Shown: one piece after another, positions 9,504 through 16,701 of the stretch
Layout: each line of letters opens with the position of its first letter
Position numbering within the stretch: the first letter of the stretch is position 1
The notes under the pieces: generated by a model
Database searches by the model: none
Told to the model about the DNA's origin: nothing
The model's input: the letters and a program-made list of their open reading frames with translations, nothing else
Source of the DNA: Luteibacter pinisoli
GTDB lineage: Bacteria; Pseudomonadota; Gammaproteobacteria; Xanthomonadales; Rhodanobacteraceae
DNA: 64,000 nt
Reading direction: 5' to 3'
NCBI RefSeq assembly: GCF_006385595.1
Contig: NZ_CP041046.1
Span: 2,294,001-2,358,000, forward strand
Program-made: the position numbers and the translations under genes

Positions 9504-10943
9504 ATGCTCAAGCAGCTACTCGCCAAGAAATCCCCGCAGGCCGAACCCGACGACGCGCACGGCCCCGCCCTGCGACGCACGCTGGGCCCCTGGGGGCTGA
9601 CCGCGCTGGGCATCGGCGCAGTCATCGGCGGCGGCATCTTCGTCATCACGGGTGTCGCGGCGGCGGAACATGCCGGCCCGGCGATCATCCTCTCCTTTAT
9701 CCTGGCCGCCATCTGCAGCGTGTTCACCGCGCTGTGCTACGCGGAATTCGCCTCGCTGATCCCCGTGTCCGGTAGCGCGTACTCGTACGCCTACGCCACG
9801 CTGGGCGAAGGCGCCGCGTGGTTCATCGGCTGGAATCTCATTCTCGAGTACGGCGTGTCGGCCTCGGCCGTGGCGGTGAGCTGGACGGGTTACTTCGTCA
9901 GCCTTCTCGATCACGTCGGCCTGCACATCCCGCCGGCGCTGACCAACGCGCCGCTGGATTTCATCGACGGCCACCTGGTCACCACCGGCGCGCTGTTCAA
10001 CCTTCCCGCCGTGGGCATCACCCTGGCGCTGACCTGGCTCTGCTACGTCGGCATCAAGGAATCCACCGGCCTGAACATGGCCATGGTGATCCTCAAGGTC
10101 GCCCTGATCATCGTCGTGATCGTCGTCGGTGCCAGCCACATCGATACGGCCAACTGGCACCCGTTCATCCCGGATAACCAGGGCGGCGACCGCTACGGCT
10201 GGAACGGCATCCTGCGCGGTGCGTCCATGGTGTTCTTCGCCTACATCGGCTTCGAAGCCACGTCGACGGCGGCCCAGGAATCGAAGAACCCGCAGCGCGA
10301 CATGCCGATCGGCACGCTCGCCTCGCTGGGCATCTGCACCGTGCTCTACATCGCCATGGCCGCCGTGCTGACGGGCCTGGTGCCGTTCGCACAGCTGGAT
10401 ACGGCCGAGCCGGTGGTCACCGCCATCCGCAACCATCCGGAACTGAGCTGGCTGCGCGGCATCGTCGAAGTCGGCGCGCTGATCGGCCTTTCGTCGGTGG
10501 TGCTGGTCATGATCATCGCGCAGCCGCGCATCTTCATGATCATGGCCCGCGACGGTCTGATGCCGAAAGTGTTCACCACCATCCATCCGAAGCACCGCAC
10601 GCCGCACATCAACACCGTGCTCACCGGCGTCGGCATCGCTGCGCTCGCTGCCGTCTTCCCGCTCAACCTGCTTGGCGACCTCACCTCGATGGGCACGCTG
10701 GTCGCGTTCAGCGCGGTGTGCATCGGTGTGCTGATCCTGCGTCGTACCGCGCCCGATATCCCGCGTTCGTTCCGCGTGCCGATTGCACCGGTGACGTGCA
10801 CGCTTGGTGTGCTCAGCTGCATCTTCCTGCTGTGGTCGATGGGCGTGCGCAACTGGGTGTTGATGGGTGTGTGGACGCTGCTCGGCATCGTCGTTTACTT
10901 CGGCTATAGCTACCGCCACAGCCGCTTGCGGGCGCGTGGTTGA
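9504..10943 (+). CDS. APC-family amino acid permease (second of tandem pair)
   Basis: A 479-residue paralogue of the preceding permease with the same landmarks: GIGAVIGGGIFVITGVAA in TM1, SAYSYAYATLGEGAAWFIGWNLILEY, and FFAYIGFEATSTAAQESKNPQRDMP. Its shorter N-terminus and different residues around the binding helices suggest divergence after duplication, possibly with altered substrate range. The terminator at 9426-9464 implies its own promoter in the 40 bp before the ATG; TATTCT at 9469-9474 is a candidate -10. Confidence 0.92.
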   Translation: MLKQLLAKKSPQAEPDDAHGPALRRTLGPWGLTALGIGAVIGGGIFVITGVAAAEHAGPAIILSFILAAICSVFTALCYAEFASLIPVSGSAYSYAYATLGEGAAWFIGWNLILEYGVSASAVAVSWTGYFVSLLDHVGLHIPPALTNAPLDFIDGHLVTTGALFNLPAVGITLALTWLCYVGIKESTGLNMAMVILKVALIIVVIVVGASHIDTANWHPFIPDNQGGDRYGWNGILRGASMVFFAYIGFEATSTAAQESKNPQRDMPIGTLASLGICTVLYIAMAAVLTGLVPFAQLDTAEPVVTAIRNHPELSWLRGIVEVGALIGLSSVVLVMIIAQPRIFMIMARDGLMPKVFTTIHPKHRTPHINTVLTGVGIAALAAVFPLNLLGDLTSMGTLVAFSAVCIGVLILRRTAPDIPRSFRVPIAPVTCTLGVLSCIFLLWSMGVRNWVLMGVWTLLGIVVYFGYSYRHSRLRARG

Positions 10944-10949
10944 GGCCTC

Positions 10950-10969
10950 GGGGCGTTCCTGCGCCCCTA
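10950..10969 (-). repeat. REP-like hairpin (GTAG type)
   Basis: The 6-bp stem GGGGCG/CGCCCC has a TTCCTG loop. Read on the minus strand it starts GTAGGGGCGC, similar to the GTAGGAGCGC head of the repeat near 30635. It lies 7 bp after the second permease. Confidence 0.45.
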
Positions 10970-11257
10970 CATGAGGTTTCTTCGTTAAGTTTCTGTTTTT
11001 GCGACGAATCACGCAAAAACACGTTCGTCATTTAACTGCCATTGGCCGGTCGTGCCCCGAGGGGAGTATCATCCCGGTTCCGTGGGTATATCACTTGGCA
11101 GTGGGCCCCGGATTGCCGCCCGGCGCGTCAGGCGGGTCAGCTCCTCGGCCTGGCGCGCTTGGGCAGCATTTTTGTCGGTTCCAACAAAAAAGAAGGCCAG
11201 CCCTGGGGCTGGCCTTTCTGTTTTCCGGGGCCGGATCGCTCCGGACCACCGAACCGG
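10970..11257. other. gene-free stretch with AT-rich hairpin; possible small RNA
   Basis: No convincing coding frame is present. A 10-bp hairpin (10994-11003 with 11012-11021, loop ACGAATCA) lies at the left. The next 150 bp are GC-rich, with several short self-complementary blocks, and run into the bidirectional terminator at 11193. An orphan transcript ending there on the plus strand (a small RNA) is possible. No promoter is obvious, so this is weak. Confidence 0.3.
11190..11220. terminator. bidirectional intrinsic terminator
   Basis: An 11-bp inverted repeat (11193-11203 with 11206-11216) is flanked by A6 on its left and TTTCTGTTTTC on its right. Read on the minus strand the stem is followed by CTTTTTT, so it most likely ends the HiPIP transcript. 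It could also stop plus-strand transcription. Confidence 0.8.
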
Positions 11258-11593
11258 TCAGATCATGACAGCGTGAGACACGCACCAGCCCTTCGCCGCC
11301 ACCGCCTTGCCCGGGAACAGCTGGCACGGCCCCCAGGCGGCTCCCGCCTTGCCCTGGTAGAAGTTGCAGTTGAAGCAGGCGTCGCTGGCCGTCTTCTTGC
11401 CCTGCGCCTTGCTGCCGTCCTCGACGTACTTCAGGGCCGAGGCGGTCGGGTCGGAGGGGGAAAGGTGCGGGAGGTCCTGGGCCTGGGCGCGGCGCGGGAG
11501 GGTGCCAAGCACGGTCGCGGCGGCGACGGAACCTGCGGCGGCCTTGAGGAATCGGCGGCGACCCTCGATGTTGTGGGTGTCATTCTCTGCCAT
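11258..11593 (-). CDS. high-potential iron-sulfur protein (HiPIP), Tat-exported
   Basis: A periplasmic one-electron carrier with a [4Fe-4S] cluster, 111 residues as a precursor. The frame extends further upstream, but AGAGG lies 7 nt before the ATG at 11593 and the protein then starts MAENDTHN. The Tat motif is RRRFLKAAAGS, followed by a hydrophobic stretch and an AQA cleavage site. Four cluster cysteines are in the family pattern: CFNC, GPCQLFPG and GWCVSHA. HiPIPs donate electrons to reaction centres or terminal oxidases. The partner is not in the window. Confidence 0.92.
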   Translation of the reverse strand: MAENDTHNIEGRRRFLKAAAGSVAAATVLGTLPRRAQAQDLPHLSPSDPTASALKYVEDGSKAQGKKTASDACFNCNFYQGKAGAAWGPCQLFPGKAVAAKGWCVSHAVMI

Positions 11594-11702
11594 GAACATG
11601 CCTCTTGCGGGGAATGCGCTCCATCCTACGCAAAAGCCAAAAAAGGAATGGTTCGCATTTTCGCCGGGCGGCCGGCTACCCGGGCCGGTCACACCCCCAT
11701 GG

Positions 11703-11708
11703 TATAGT
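11703..11708 (+). promoter_or_regulatory. putative -10 box of mtnB
   Basis: TATAGT is 27 nt before the mtnB ATG. A start of transcription about 7 nt later would put the palindrome at 11718-11733 on the first bases of the mRNA. No clear -35 is seen. Confidence 0.4.
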
Positions 11709-11717
11709 CGCCCCCTG

Positions 11718-11733
11718 ATTTAGACGTCCAAAC
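11718..11733. promoter_or_regulatory. 16-bp palindrome upstream of mtnB (candidate methionine operator)
   Basis: ATTTAGACGTCCAAAC differs at two positions from the perfect palindrome GTTTGGACGTCCAAAC. It ends 2 nt before the mtnB ATG, taking the place of a Shine-Dalgarno sequence. A closely matching palindrome (one mismatch) precedes the aminotransferase gene at 16708-16723. Its centre resembles the MetJ met-box AGACGTCT, but the tandem arrangement typical of MetJ is absent. Confidence 0.5.
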
Positions 11734-11735
11734 CC

Positions 11736-12380
11736 ATGACAAAAACCCTCGACCACCTCGATCCGGCCCTGCTGGCCACCCGCGCCGACGCCATTGCCGA
11801 TGCCGCCCGCGACCTGGCCGCCTTCGGCTGGACGCCCGCGACCAGCAGCAACTTCTCGATGCGCCTGGATGACGGCCTCGCCGCCATCACGATCTCCGGC
11901 CGCGACAAGGGCCGCCTGGGGCGCGATGACATCATGGTGGTGGACATGGACGGCAAGGCCGTGGGCAGCGATTCGCGCCCCTCCGCCGAGACCGGCCTGC
12001 ACACCCAGGTGTATAAGCGCTACCCGGAGGCGAATGTGGTGCTGCACACGCATTCGCGCACCCAGAGCGTGGCCTCGCGTCTGTTCGCCAACGAAGGCCG
12101 CATCCGCCTGGAAGGGTGGGAGCTGCAGAAGGCCATCTCCGGCTACACCACGCATGAGAGCGTGCTGGAGATCCCCGTTTTCCCCAACACCCAGCACATG
12201 CCGGAACTCGAAGCCCAGGTGGACGCCTGGATCGACAGCGGCAAGCCGCTCTACGCCTACCTGATCAACGGCCACGGCATCTACACCTGGGGCCGCGACA
12301 TGGCGGAGACCCGCCGCCATCTCGAGGCGCTGGAATTCCTGCTGGGCTGCGAACTCGACCTGAGGAGGCTTTCCCCATGA
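11736..12380 (+). CDS. mtnB: methylthioribulose-1-phosphate dehydratase
   Basis: Methionine salvage enzyme: it dehydrates 5-methylthioribulose-1-phosphate to the diketo phosphate. It belongs to the class II aldolase/AraD fold, 214 residues, normal for bacterial MtnB. Zinc ligands are His104 and His106 (VVLHTHSRTQS) and His180 (LINGHGIYTWG). The N-terminal WTPATSSNFSMR is characteristic. It overlaps mtnD by 4 bp (ATGA), so translation is coupled. The start is preceded by a palindrome rather than a clear ribosome-binding site. Confidence 0.96.
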   Translation: MTKTLDHLDPALLATRADAIADAARDLAAFGWTPATSSNFSMRLDDGLAAITISGRDKGRLGRDDIMVVDMDGKAVGSDSRPSAETGLHTQVYKRYPEANVVLHTHSRTQSVASRLFANEGRIRLEGWELQKAISGYTTHESVLEIPVFPNTQHMPELEAQVDAWIDSGKPLYAYLINGHGIYTWGRDMAETRRHLEALEFLLGCELDLRRLSP

Positions 12381-12946
12381 GCCGTCTGCGTATCTACGAC
12401 GATGCCCACCATGACGCCCCGCTGGCGGTCATGACCGACCACGCTGCGATCGCGAAAGCCCTCGGCGACGTGGGCGTGCGCTTCGAAGCCTGGGAAGCCA
12501 GCCAGCCGATCGAGCCCGGTGCAAGCCAGGACGAAGTGATCGCCGCCTATCGTGGCGACATCGACCGCCTGATGAAGGAAAACGGCTACCAGGCCGTGGA
12601 CGTGATCAGCCTGAAGCCGGACCACCCGGACCGGGCCGCCTTCCGCTCGAAATTCCTGAACGAGCACACCCATAGCGAAGACGAAGTGCGCTTCTTCGTC
12701 GCCGGCGCCGGCCAGTTCACCCTGCACATCAACGGCAAGGTCTACGAGGTGCTGTGCGAACAGGGCGACCTGATCGGCGTGCCCGACGGCACCCCGCACT
12801 GGTTCGACATGAGCGTCTCGCCGTACTTCGTGGCGATCCGCCTGTTCACCAACGTCGAGGGCTGGGTCGCCAGCTTCACCGGCGAGGACATCGCGGAGCG
12901 TTTTCCGCGCATGGATCCGCACCCCTCGGCACCCGTCACGTCGTAA
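12377..12946 (+). CDS. mtnD: acireductone dioxygenase
   Basis: It oxidises the aci-reductone of the methionine salvage pathway. The Fe(II) form gives 4-methylthio-2-oxobutanoate and formate; the Ni form gives methylthiopropionate, formate and CO. The 189-residue cupin shows the HxHxxxxE metal motif in NEHTHSEDEVRFFVAG and a second His in GTPHWFDM. It starts inside the mtnB stop codon. mtnC follows after 52 bp that contain a hairpin. Confidence 0.96.
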   Translation: MSRLRIYDDAHHDAPLAVMTDHAAIAKALGDVGVRFEAWEASQPIEPGASQDEVIAAYRGDIDRLMKENGYQAVDVISLKPDHPDRAAFRSKFLNEHTHSEDEVRFFVAGAGQFTLHINGKVYEVLCEQGDLIGVPDGTPHWFDMSVSPYFVAIRLFTNVEGWVASFTGEDIAERFPRMDPHPSAPVTS

Positions 12947-12966
12947 AGGCACCCGGGCTCGGCTAT

Positions 12967-12997
12967 CCTGCGGATTCCCCGATCCGCAGGCTTTTCC
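12967..12997 (+). terminator. hairpin with T-run between mtnD and mtnC (terminator or attenuator)
   Basis: A perfect 9-bp stem CCTGCGGAT/ATCCGCAGG (12967-12975 with 12982-12990) has a 6-nt loop and is followed by CTTTTCCC. It lies 20 nt past the mtnD stop and ends 8 nt before the mtnC ATG. It looks like an intrinsic terminator, yet it sits in the leader of the next pathway gene, so partial readthrough or attenuation is plausible. Confidence 0.6.
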
Positions 12998-12998
12998 C

Positions 12999-13682
12999 AT
13001 GTCTGATATCCGCGCCGTCCTCACCGACATCGAGGGCACCACCAGCTCGATCGACTTCGTGAAGGACGTGCTGTTTCCCTACGCCCGCCAGCACCTGCCG
13101 GCCTACGTGGAAACCCACACCGACGAGCCCGAGGTCCAGCACTGGCTGCACGAGGCCGCCAAAGAGGCGGGCATCGTCGAGGCCACGCGCGGCGAGATCA
13201 TCAACCTGCTCATCCGCTGGATTGACGAAGACCGCAAGTCGACGGCGTTGAAGGCCCTGCAGGGCATGATCTGGCGCGAAGGCTACGAGTCCGGCGCCTA
13301 CGTGTCGCACATGTACCCGGAAGTGGCCGGCCGCCTGAAGGCGTGGCACGAGCAGGGCCTGAAGCTGTACGTCTACTCGTCGGGCTCGGTGCCGGCGCAG
13401 AAGCTGCTGTTCGGCTTCAGCGAAAACGGTGACCTGACCCCGCTGTTCTCCGGCTATTTCGACACCCAGACCGGCCACAAGCGCGAGGTGCAGTCGTATC
13501 GCCTCATCGCCGAGGCGATCGGACTGGCGCCGGCGCAGGTGCTGTTCCTTTCCGATATCCGCGAAGAGCTGGACGCCGCCCGCGAGGCCGGCATGCACAC
13601 GACCCACCTGGTGCGCCCGCCGCTGCCGATGACCGACGCAGGCCACCCCGCCGTGGCGGATTTCGATGCCATCCAGCCTTGA
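12999..13682 (+). CDS. mtnC: acireductone synthase (enolase-phosphatase E1)
   Basis: A bifunctional HAD-family enzyme of methionine salvage: it enolises and then dephosphorylates 2,3-diketo-5-methylthiopentyl-1-phosphate, giving the substrate of MtnD. The 227 residues begin with the E1-specific HAD motif LTDIEGTTSSIDFVKDVLFPYA. Motif II is YVYSSGSVPAQKLLFG. Motif III/IV is in LFLSDIREELDAAREAGM. Its 3' end overlaps the C13 peptidase gene by 17 bp. mtnB, mtnD and mtnC all being adjacent strengthens each call. Confidence 0.96.
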   Translation: MSDIRAVLTDIEGTTSSIDFVKDVLFPYARQHLPAYVETHTDEPEVQHWLHEAAKEAGIVEATRGEIINLLIRWIDEDRKSTALKALQGMIWREGYESGAYVSHMYPEVAGRLKAWHEQGLKLYVYSSGSVPAQKLLFGFSENGDLTPLFSGYFDTQTGHKREVQSYRLIAEAIGLAPAQVLFLSDIREELDAAREAGMHTTHLVRPPLPMTDAGHPAVADFDAIQP

Positions 13683-14739
13683 TCCCGGTCGCCGGACGGC
13701 GATCTACACGCTCGCCGGCTTCATCGCCGGCGCGTTGCTGACCGCCGCCGTCCTCGGCTTCGGGCCGCGCCCGGTCATGACCTCGGTGGCGCCGCGCCCG
13801 CCGGCCCCTGCGTCCACGCCTGCCGTGGCCGGCAGCAGCGCGCCCCCTGCCCGCCCGGCGCCGGCCGCCACCGTGGCCGCTGCCGACGACGCCGCGGACG
13901 ACGAGGGTCTCCAGCTGGACGTCGGCAACTGGCCCGACAACGCGCCGACGCCCGAACAGGTGTTCGCGTCCCAACCGGAAGCCATGCGCACGGCCCTGGG
14001 CAAGCTCGCCAAGCGCACCCCCGGCAAGCCCAACGTGTATGCCGTGGCCTTCGGCGGCGACGCCTCCGAGGACGTCTTCCGTAACGAGGCCGAGTACCTC
14101 GACAAGCTGATGGGCACGCGCTTCGGCAGCCCGGGCCACACGCTCGTGCTGGAGAACAACCCCGATACCCTGGCGACGCGCCCCCTGGCAAGCTGGAGCA
14201 ACCTCGAAAGCGCGCTGGACGGCCTCGCGAGGGTAATGAACCCCAAGGACGACATCCTTCTGGTGTACATCGCCACGCACGGCGGCAGTGACCATAGCCT
14301 GCTGGTGGACATGGATCCGATTCCGCTCGACCAGCTCGACCCGGACGGCCTGTCGCAGATCCTGGCCCGGCACGATTTCCGCTGGAAGGTCGTGGTGGTG
14401 AACGCCTGCTACTCGGGCGGCTACGTACCGAAGCTGCGCGGGGCCGGCAGCCTGGTGATGACCTCGGCGCGGACGGATCGCACGTCGTTCGGCTGTGGCT
14501 CGGATTCGGACATCACCTACTTTGGCCACGCCTGGCTTGCCGACGGGCTGAACGCCACGCCGGACTTCGTCCAGGCCTTCGACCAGGCCAGGACCGAGAT
14601 CGCCGGCTGGGAAAAGCGCGATGCGGTGACGCCGTCGGAACCGCAGATCGACGTGGGCGCGGGTATCGCCGACAAACTGGCCACGTGGCGCAAGGTCGCG
14701 AAGATCGGCCCGGCCGTGCCGTTCGCCCCCGCGAAATAG
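13666..14739 (+). CDS. C13 family peptidase (legumain-like), membrane-anchored
   Basis: A 357-residue protein with one N-terminal membrane anchor (about residues 12-33), a Pro/Ala-rich linker to about residue 75, then a caspase-like C13 domain. The catalytic dyad is visible as His205 in YIATHGGSDHSLL and Cys248 in VVVNACYSGGYVP, matching legumain/GPI8-type peptidases. The catalytic domain is probably periplasmic. The start lies within the end of mtnC (17-bp overlap in another frame), so it is likely co-translated with the salvage genes, although no functional link is known. Its substrate is unknown. Confidence 0.88.
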   Translation: MPSSLDPGRRTAIYTLAGFIAGALLTAAVLGFGPRPVMTSVAPRPPAPASTPAVAGSSAPPARPAPAATVAAADDAADDEGLQLDVGNWPDNAPTPEQVFASQPEAMRTALGKLAKRTPGKPNVYAVAFGGDASEDVFRNEAEYLDKLMGTRFGSPGHTLVLENNPDTLATRPLASWSNLESALDGLARVMNPKDDILLVYIATHGGSDHSLLVDMDPIPLDQLDPDGLSQILARHDFRWKVVVVNACYSGGYVPKLRGAGSLVMTSARTDRTSFGCGSDSDITYFGHAWLADGLNATPDFVQAFDQARTEIAGWEKRDAVTPSEPQIDVGAGIADKLATWRKVAKIGPAVPFAPAK

Positions 14740-14758
14740 CGAGGGCGGGACGGCGGCA

Positions 14759-15559
14759 TCAGTCGTCGTGCAGGGAGAAGCGGTCGGCGTCCATCCAGGC
14801 GGGGAAGCGTTCGCGGTGGGCCAGCAGCGGGGCCGGATCGATGGCGATGGTCACTACCTGCTCCTGCGCGCCGAGCTCCACGAGGGCTTCGCCGACCGGA
14901 TCGATCACGGCGCTGTCGCCCGCGTACGGGTGGTCGTTACCGTCCACGCCCACGCGGTTGACGCCAATCGTGTACGCCAGGTTCTCGATAGAACGGGCAC
15001 GCAGCAGCGTGCGCCACGGCCCACGGCGCGGCGACGGCCAGTTCGCAACGAACAGCGACAGGTCGTAATCCATGCCGCCCTCAGCCGCTTCGTTGCGGCC
15101 ATTGCGCAGCCACACCGGGAAGCGCAGGTCGTAGCAGACCTGCGGCAGGATCCGCCAACCCTTCAGCTCGACGATCAGCCGCTCGCGGCCGCCGCCGTAG
15201 CGGGTGTGCTCGCCGGCCATGCGGAACAGGTGGCGCTTGTCGTAGTACGCGAGGTCGCCATTCGGCGACGCCCAGACCAGGCGGTTGTAGACGGTCTCGC
15301 CTTCGCGGATCACCAGGCTGCCGGTGATCGTCGCGTCCACTTCCCTGGCCAGCGCACGCACCCAGGCCACGCCCTCGCCATCCATGGTCTCCGCGTTGCC
15401 CAGCGTGTCGTTGGTGAAGCCGGAGAGGAAGGTCTCCGGCAGCACGATGAGGTCGCTCCTGGGCGCCCCGCGCACAAGGCGGCCGTAGTACTCGCGATTC
15501 GCCGGCGCGTCGTGCCAGCGCGTGGCGCCCTGCACCAGGGTGACGGTCAGAGCTTGCAC
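14759..15559 (-). CDS. carbon-nitrogen hydrolase, omega-amidase (YafV/NIT2-like)
   Basis: It probably hydrolyses 2-oxoglutaramate or 2-oxosuccinamate made when glutamine or asparagine serves as amino donor. The nitrilase fold has the Glu-Lys-Cys triad in VLPETFLSGF, YYDKRHLFRM and PQVCYDLRFP. The open frame runs upstream into the aminotransferase, but a GTG at 15559 has GGAG five bases before it, giving 266 residues, normal for YafV. It overlaps the aminotransferase by 13 bp. Pairing of a YbdL-like aminotransferase with an omega-amidase is a known arrangement that makes the final methionine-salvage transamination irreversible. Confidence 0.9.
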   Translation of the reverse strand: MQALTVTLVQGATRWHDAPANREYYGRLVRGAPRSDLIVLPETFLSGFTNDTLGNAETMDGEGVAWVRALAREVDATITGSLVIREGETVYNRLVWASPNGDLAYYDKRHLFRMAGEHTRYGGGRERLIVELKGWRILPQVCYDLRFPVWLRNGRNEAAEGGMDYDLSLFVANWPSPRRGPWRTLLRARSIENLAYTIGVNRVGVDGNDHPYAGDSAVIDPVGEALVELGAQEQVVTIAIDPAPLLAHRERFPAWMDADRFSLHDD

Positions 15560-16692
15560 AGGAGCTCCGCGGCGGCTTCCATGGTGGCGTCGTTCTTGGC
15601 GAAGCACAGGCGCACCAGGCGGGTGTCCGGCGCGGTCTCGTAAAACGGGCTGAGCGGAATGGCGGCCACGCCACCCTCGCGCACCAGCCACTCGCTGAAA
15701 TTGATGTCGTCCACGTCGCGGATCGCACTGTAATCCACCAGCTGGAAGTAGCCGCCCGGTACGTCGAGCAGCTTCAGGCGCGACGGGGCCAGCAACTCAC
15801 GGAAGCGGTCGCGCTTGGCCTGGTAGAAGGCGGGCAGCTCGAGGTAATGCTCGGGCGTGGATTCAAGGAATTCGGCGAAGGCCCATTGCGCGGGATTGAA
15901 CGTGCAGAACGTCAGGTACTGGTGCACCTTGCGGAACTCGGCCGTCAGCGCCTTGGGCGCGACCGCGTAGCCCACCTTCCAGCCCGTGCAGTGGTAGGTC
16001 TTGCCGAACGACGACACGACGATGCTGCGCGCCGCCAGCTCCTCGTGGCGCAGCACGCTCTGGTGCTCGGCGCCGTCGAACACGATGTGCTCATAGACTT
16101 CGTCGGACAGCACGATGATCGGCGTATCACGGACGATCGCGGCCAGTTCGTCCAGGTCGGCACGCGACAGCACGGCGCCCGACGGGTTGTGCGGCGAGTT
16201 CACCAGGATCATCCGCGTCTTCGGCGTGATCGCCTCGCGCACGCGCTGCCAGTCGATGCCGAACGAGGGCAGCTCCAGCGGGATGTGCACCGCGGTGGCG
16301 CCCTGCAGTTCAATGGCCGGCTCGTAGCTGTCGTAGCACGGGTCGAACACGATGACTTCGTCACCGGCGCGGACCACGGCGGCGATGGCCGAGAACAGCG
16401 CCTCGGTGGCACCGGAGGTCACCGTCACCTCGGTATCCGGGCTCACCCGGTGGCCGTAGAGGCGCTCGGTCTTCAGCGCGATCTGCTCACGCAGTTTCGC
16501 GATGCCGACGCCGGGGGCGTACTGGTTCTTGCCCTCGGCCATGGCCCGGGTGATCGCCTCGCGCAGCGGCTCCGGCGGCTCGAAGTCCGGGAAACCCTGG
16601 CCGAGGTTCACGGCCTTGTGCTCCAGCGCAAGCTGGCTCATGACGCTGAAAATGGTCGTACCGACCTTGGGAAGCTTGGTTTCGATCTGCAT
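15547..16692 (-). CDS. PLP-dependent aminotransferase, YbdL-like (methionine/glutamine transaminase)
   Basis: A fold-type I class I/II aminotransferase of 381 residues. The N-terminus TKLPKVGTTIFSVMSQLA and NLGQGFPDFEPP are close to E. coli YbdL, a methionine aminotransferase, and to kynurenine/glutamine transaminase K. The PLP lysine is Lys231 in SSFGKTYHCTGWKVGY, and NSPHNPSGAV is the cofactor-site loop. With MtnBDC encoded 3 kb away and an omega-amidase in the same operon, the likely role is conversion of 4-methylthio-2-oxobutanoate to methionine with glutamine. A palindrome shared with mtnB lies 15 bp upstream of the ATG. Confidence 0.92.
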   Translation of the reverse strand: MQIETKLPKVGTTIFSVMSQLALEHKAVNLGQGFPDFEPPEPLREAITRAMAEGKNQYAPGVGIAKLREQIALKTERLYGHRVSPDTEVTVTSGATEALFSAIAAVVRAGDEVIVFDPCYDSYEPAIELQGATAVHIPLELPSFGIDWQRVREAITPKTRMILVNSPHNPSGAVLSRADLDELAAIVRDTPIIVLSDEVYEHIVFDGAEHQSVLRHEELAARSIVVSSFGKTYHCTGWKVGYAVAPKALTAEFRKVHQYLTFCTFNPAQWAFAEFLESTPEHYLELPAFYQAKRDRFRELLAPSRLKLLDVPGGYFQLVDYSAIRDVDDINFSEWLVREGGVAAIPLSPFYETAPDTRLVRLCFAKNDATMEAAAELLCKL

Positions 16693-16701
16693 CGAACGCC
16701 C

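Noticed and set aside
7823..9727. 634-residue minus-strand frame opposite the first permease
   Set aside because: Low-complexity Arg/Asp/Gly/His composition. The plus strand encodes a clear APC permease.
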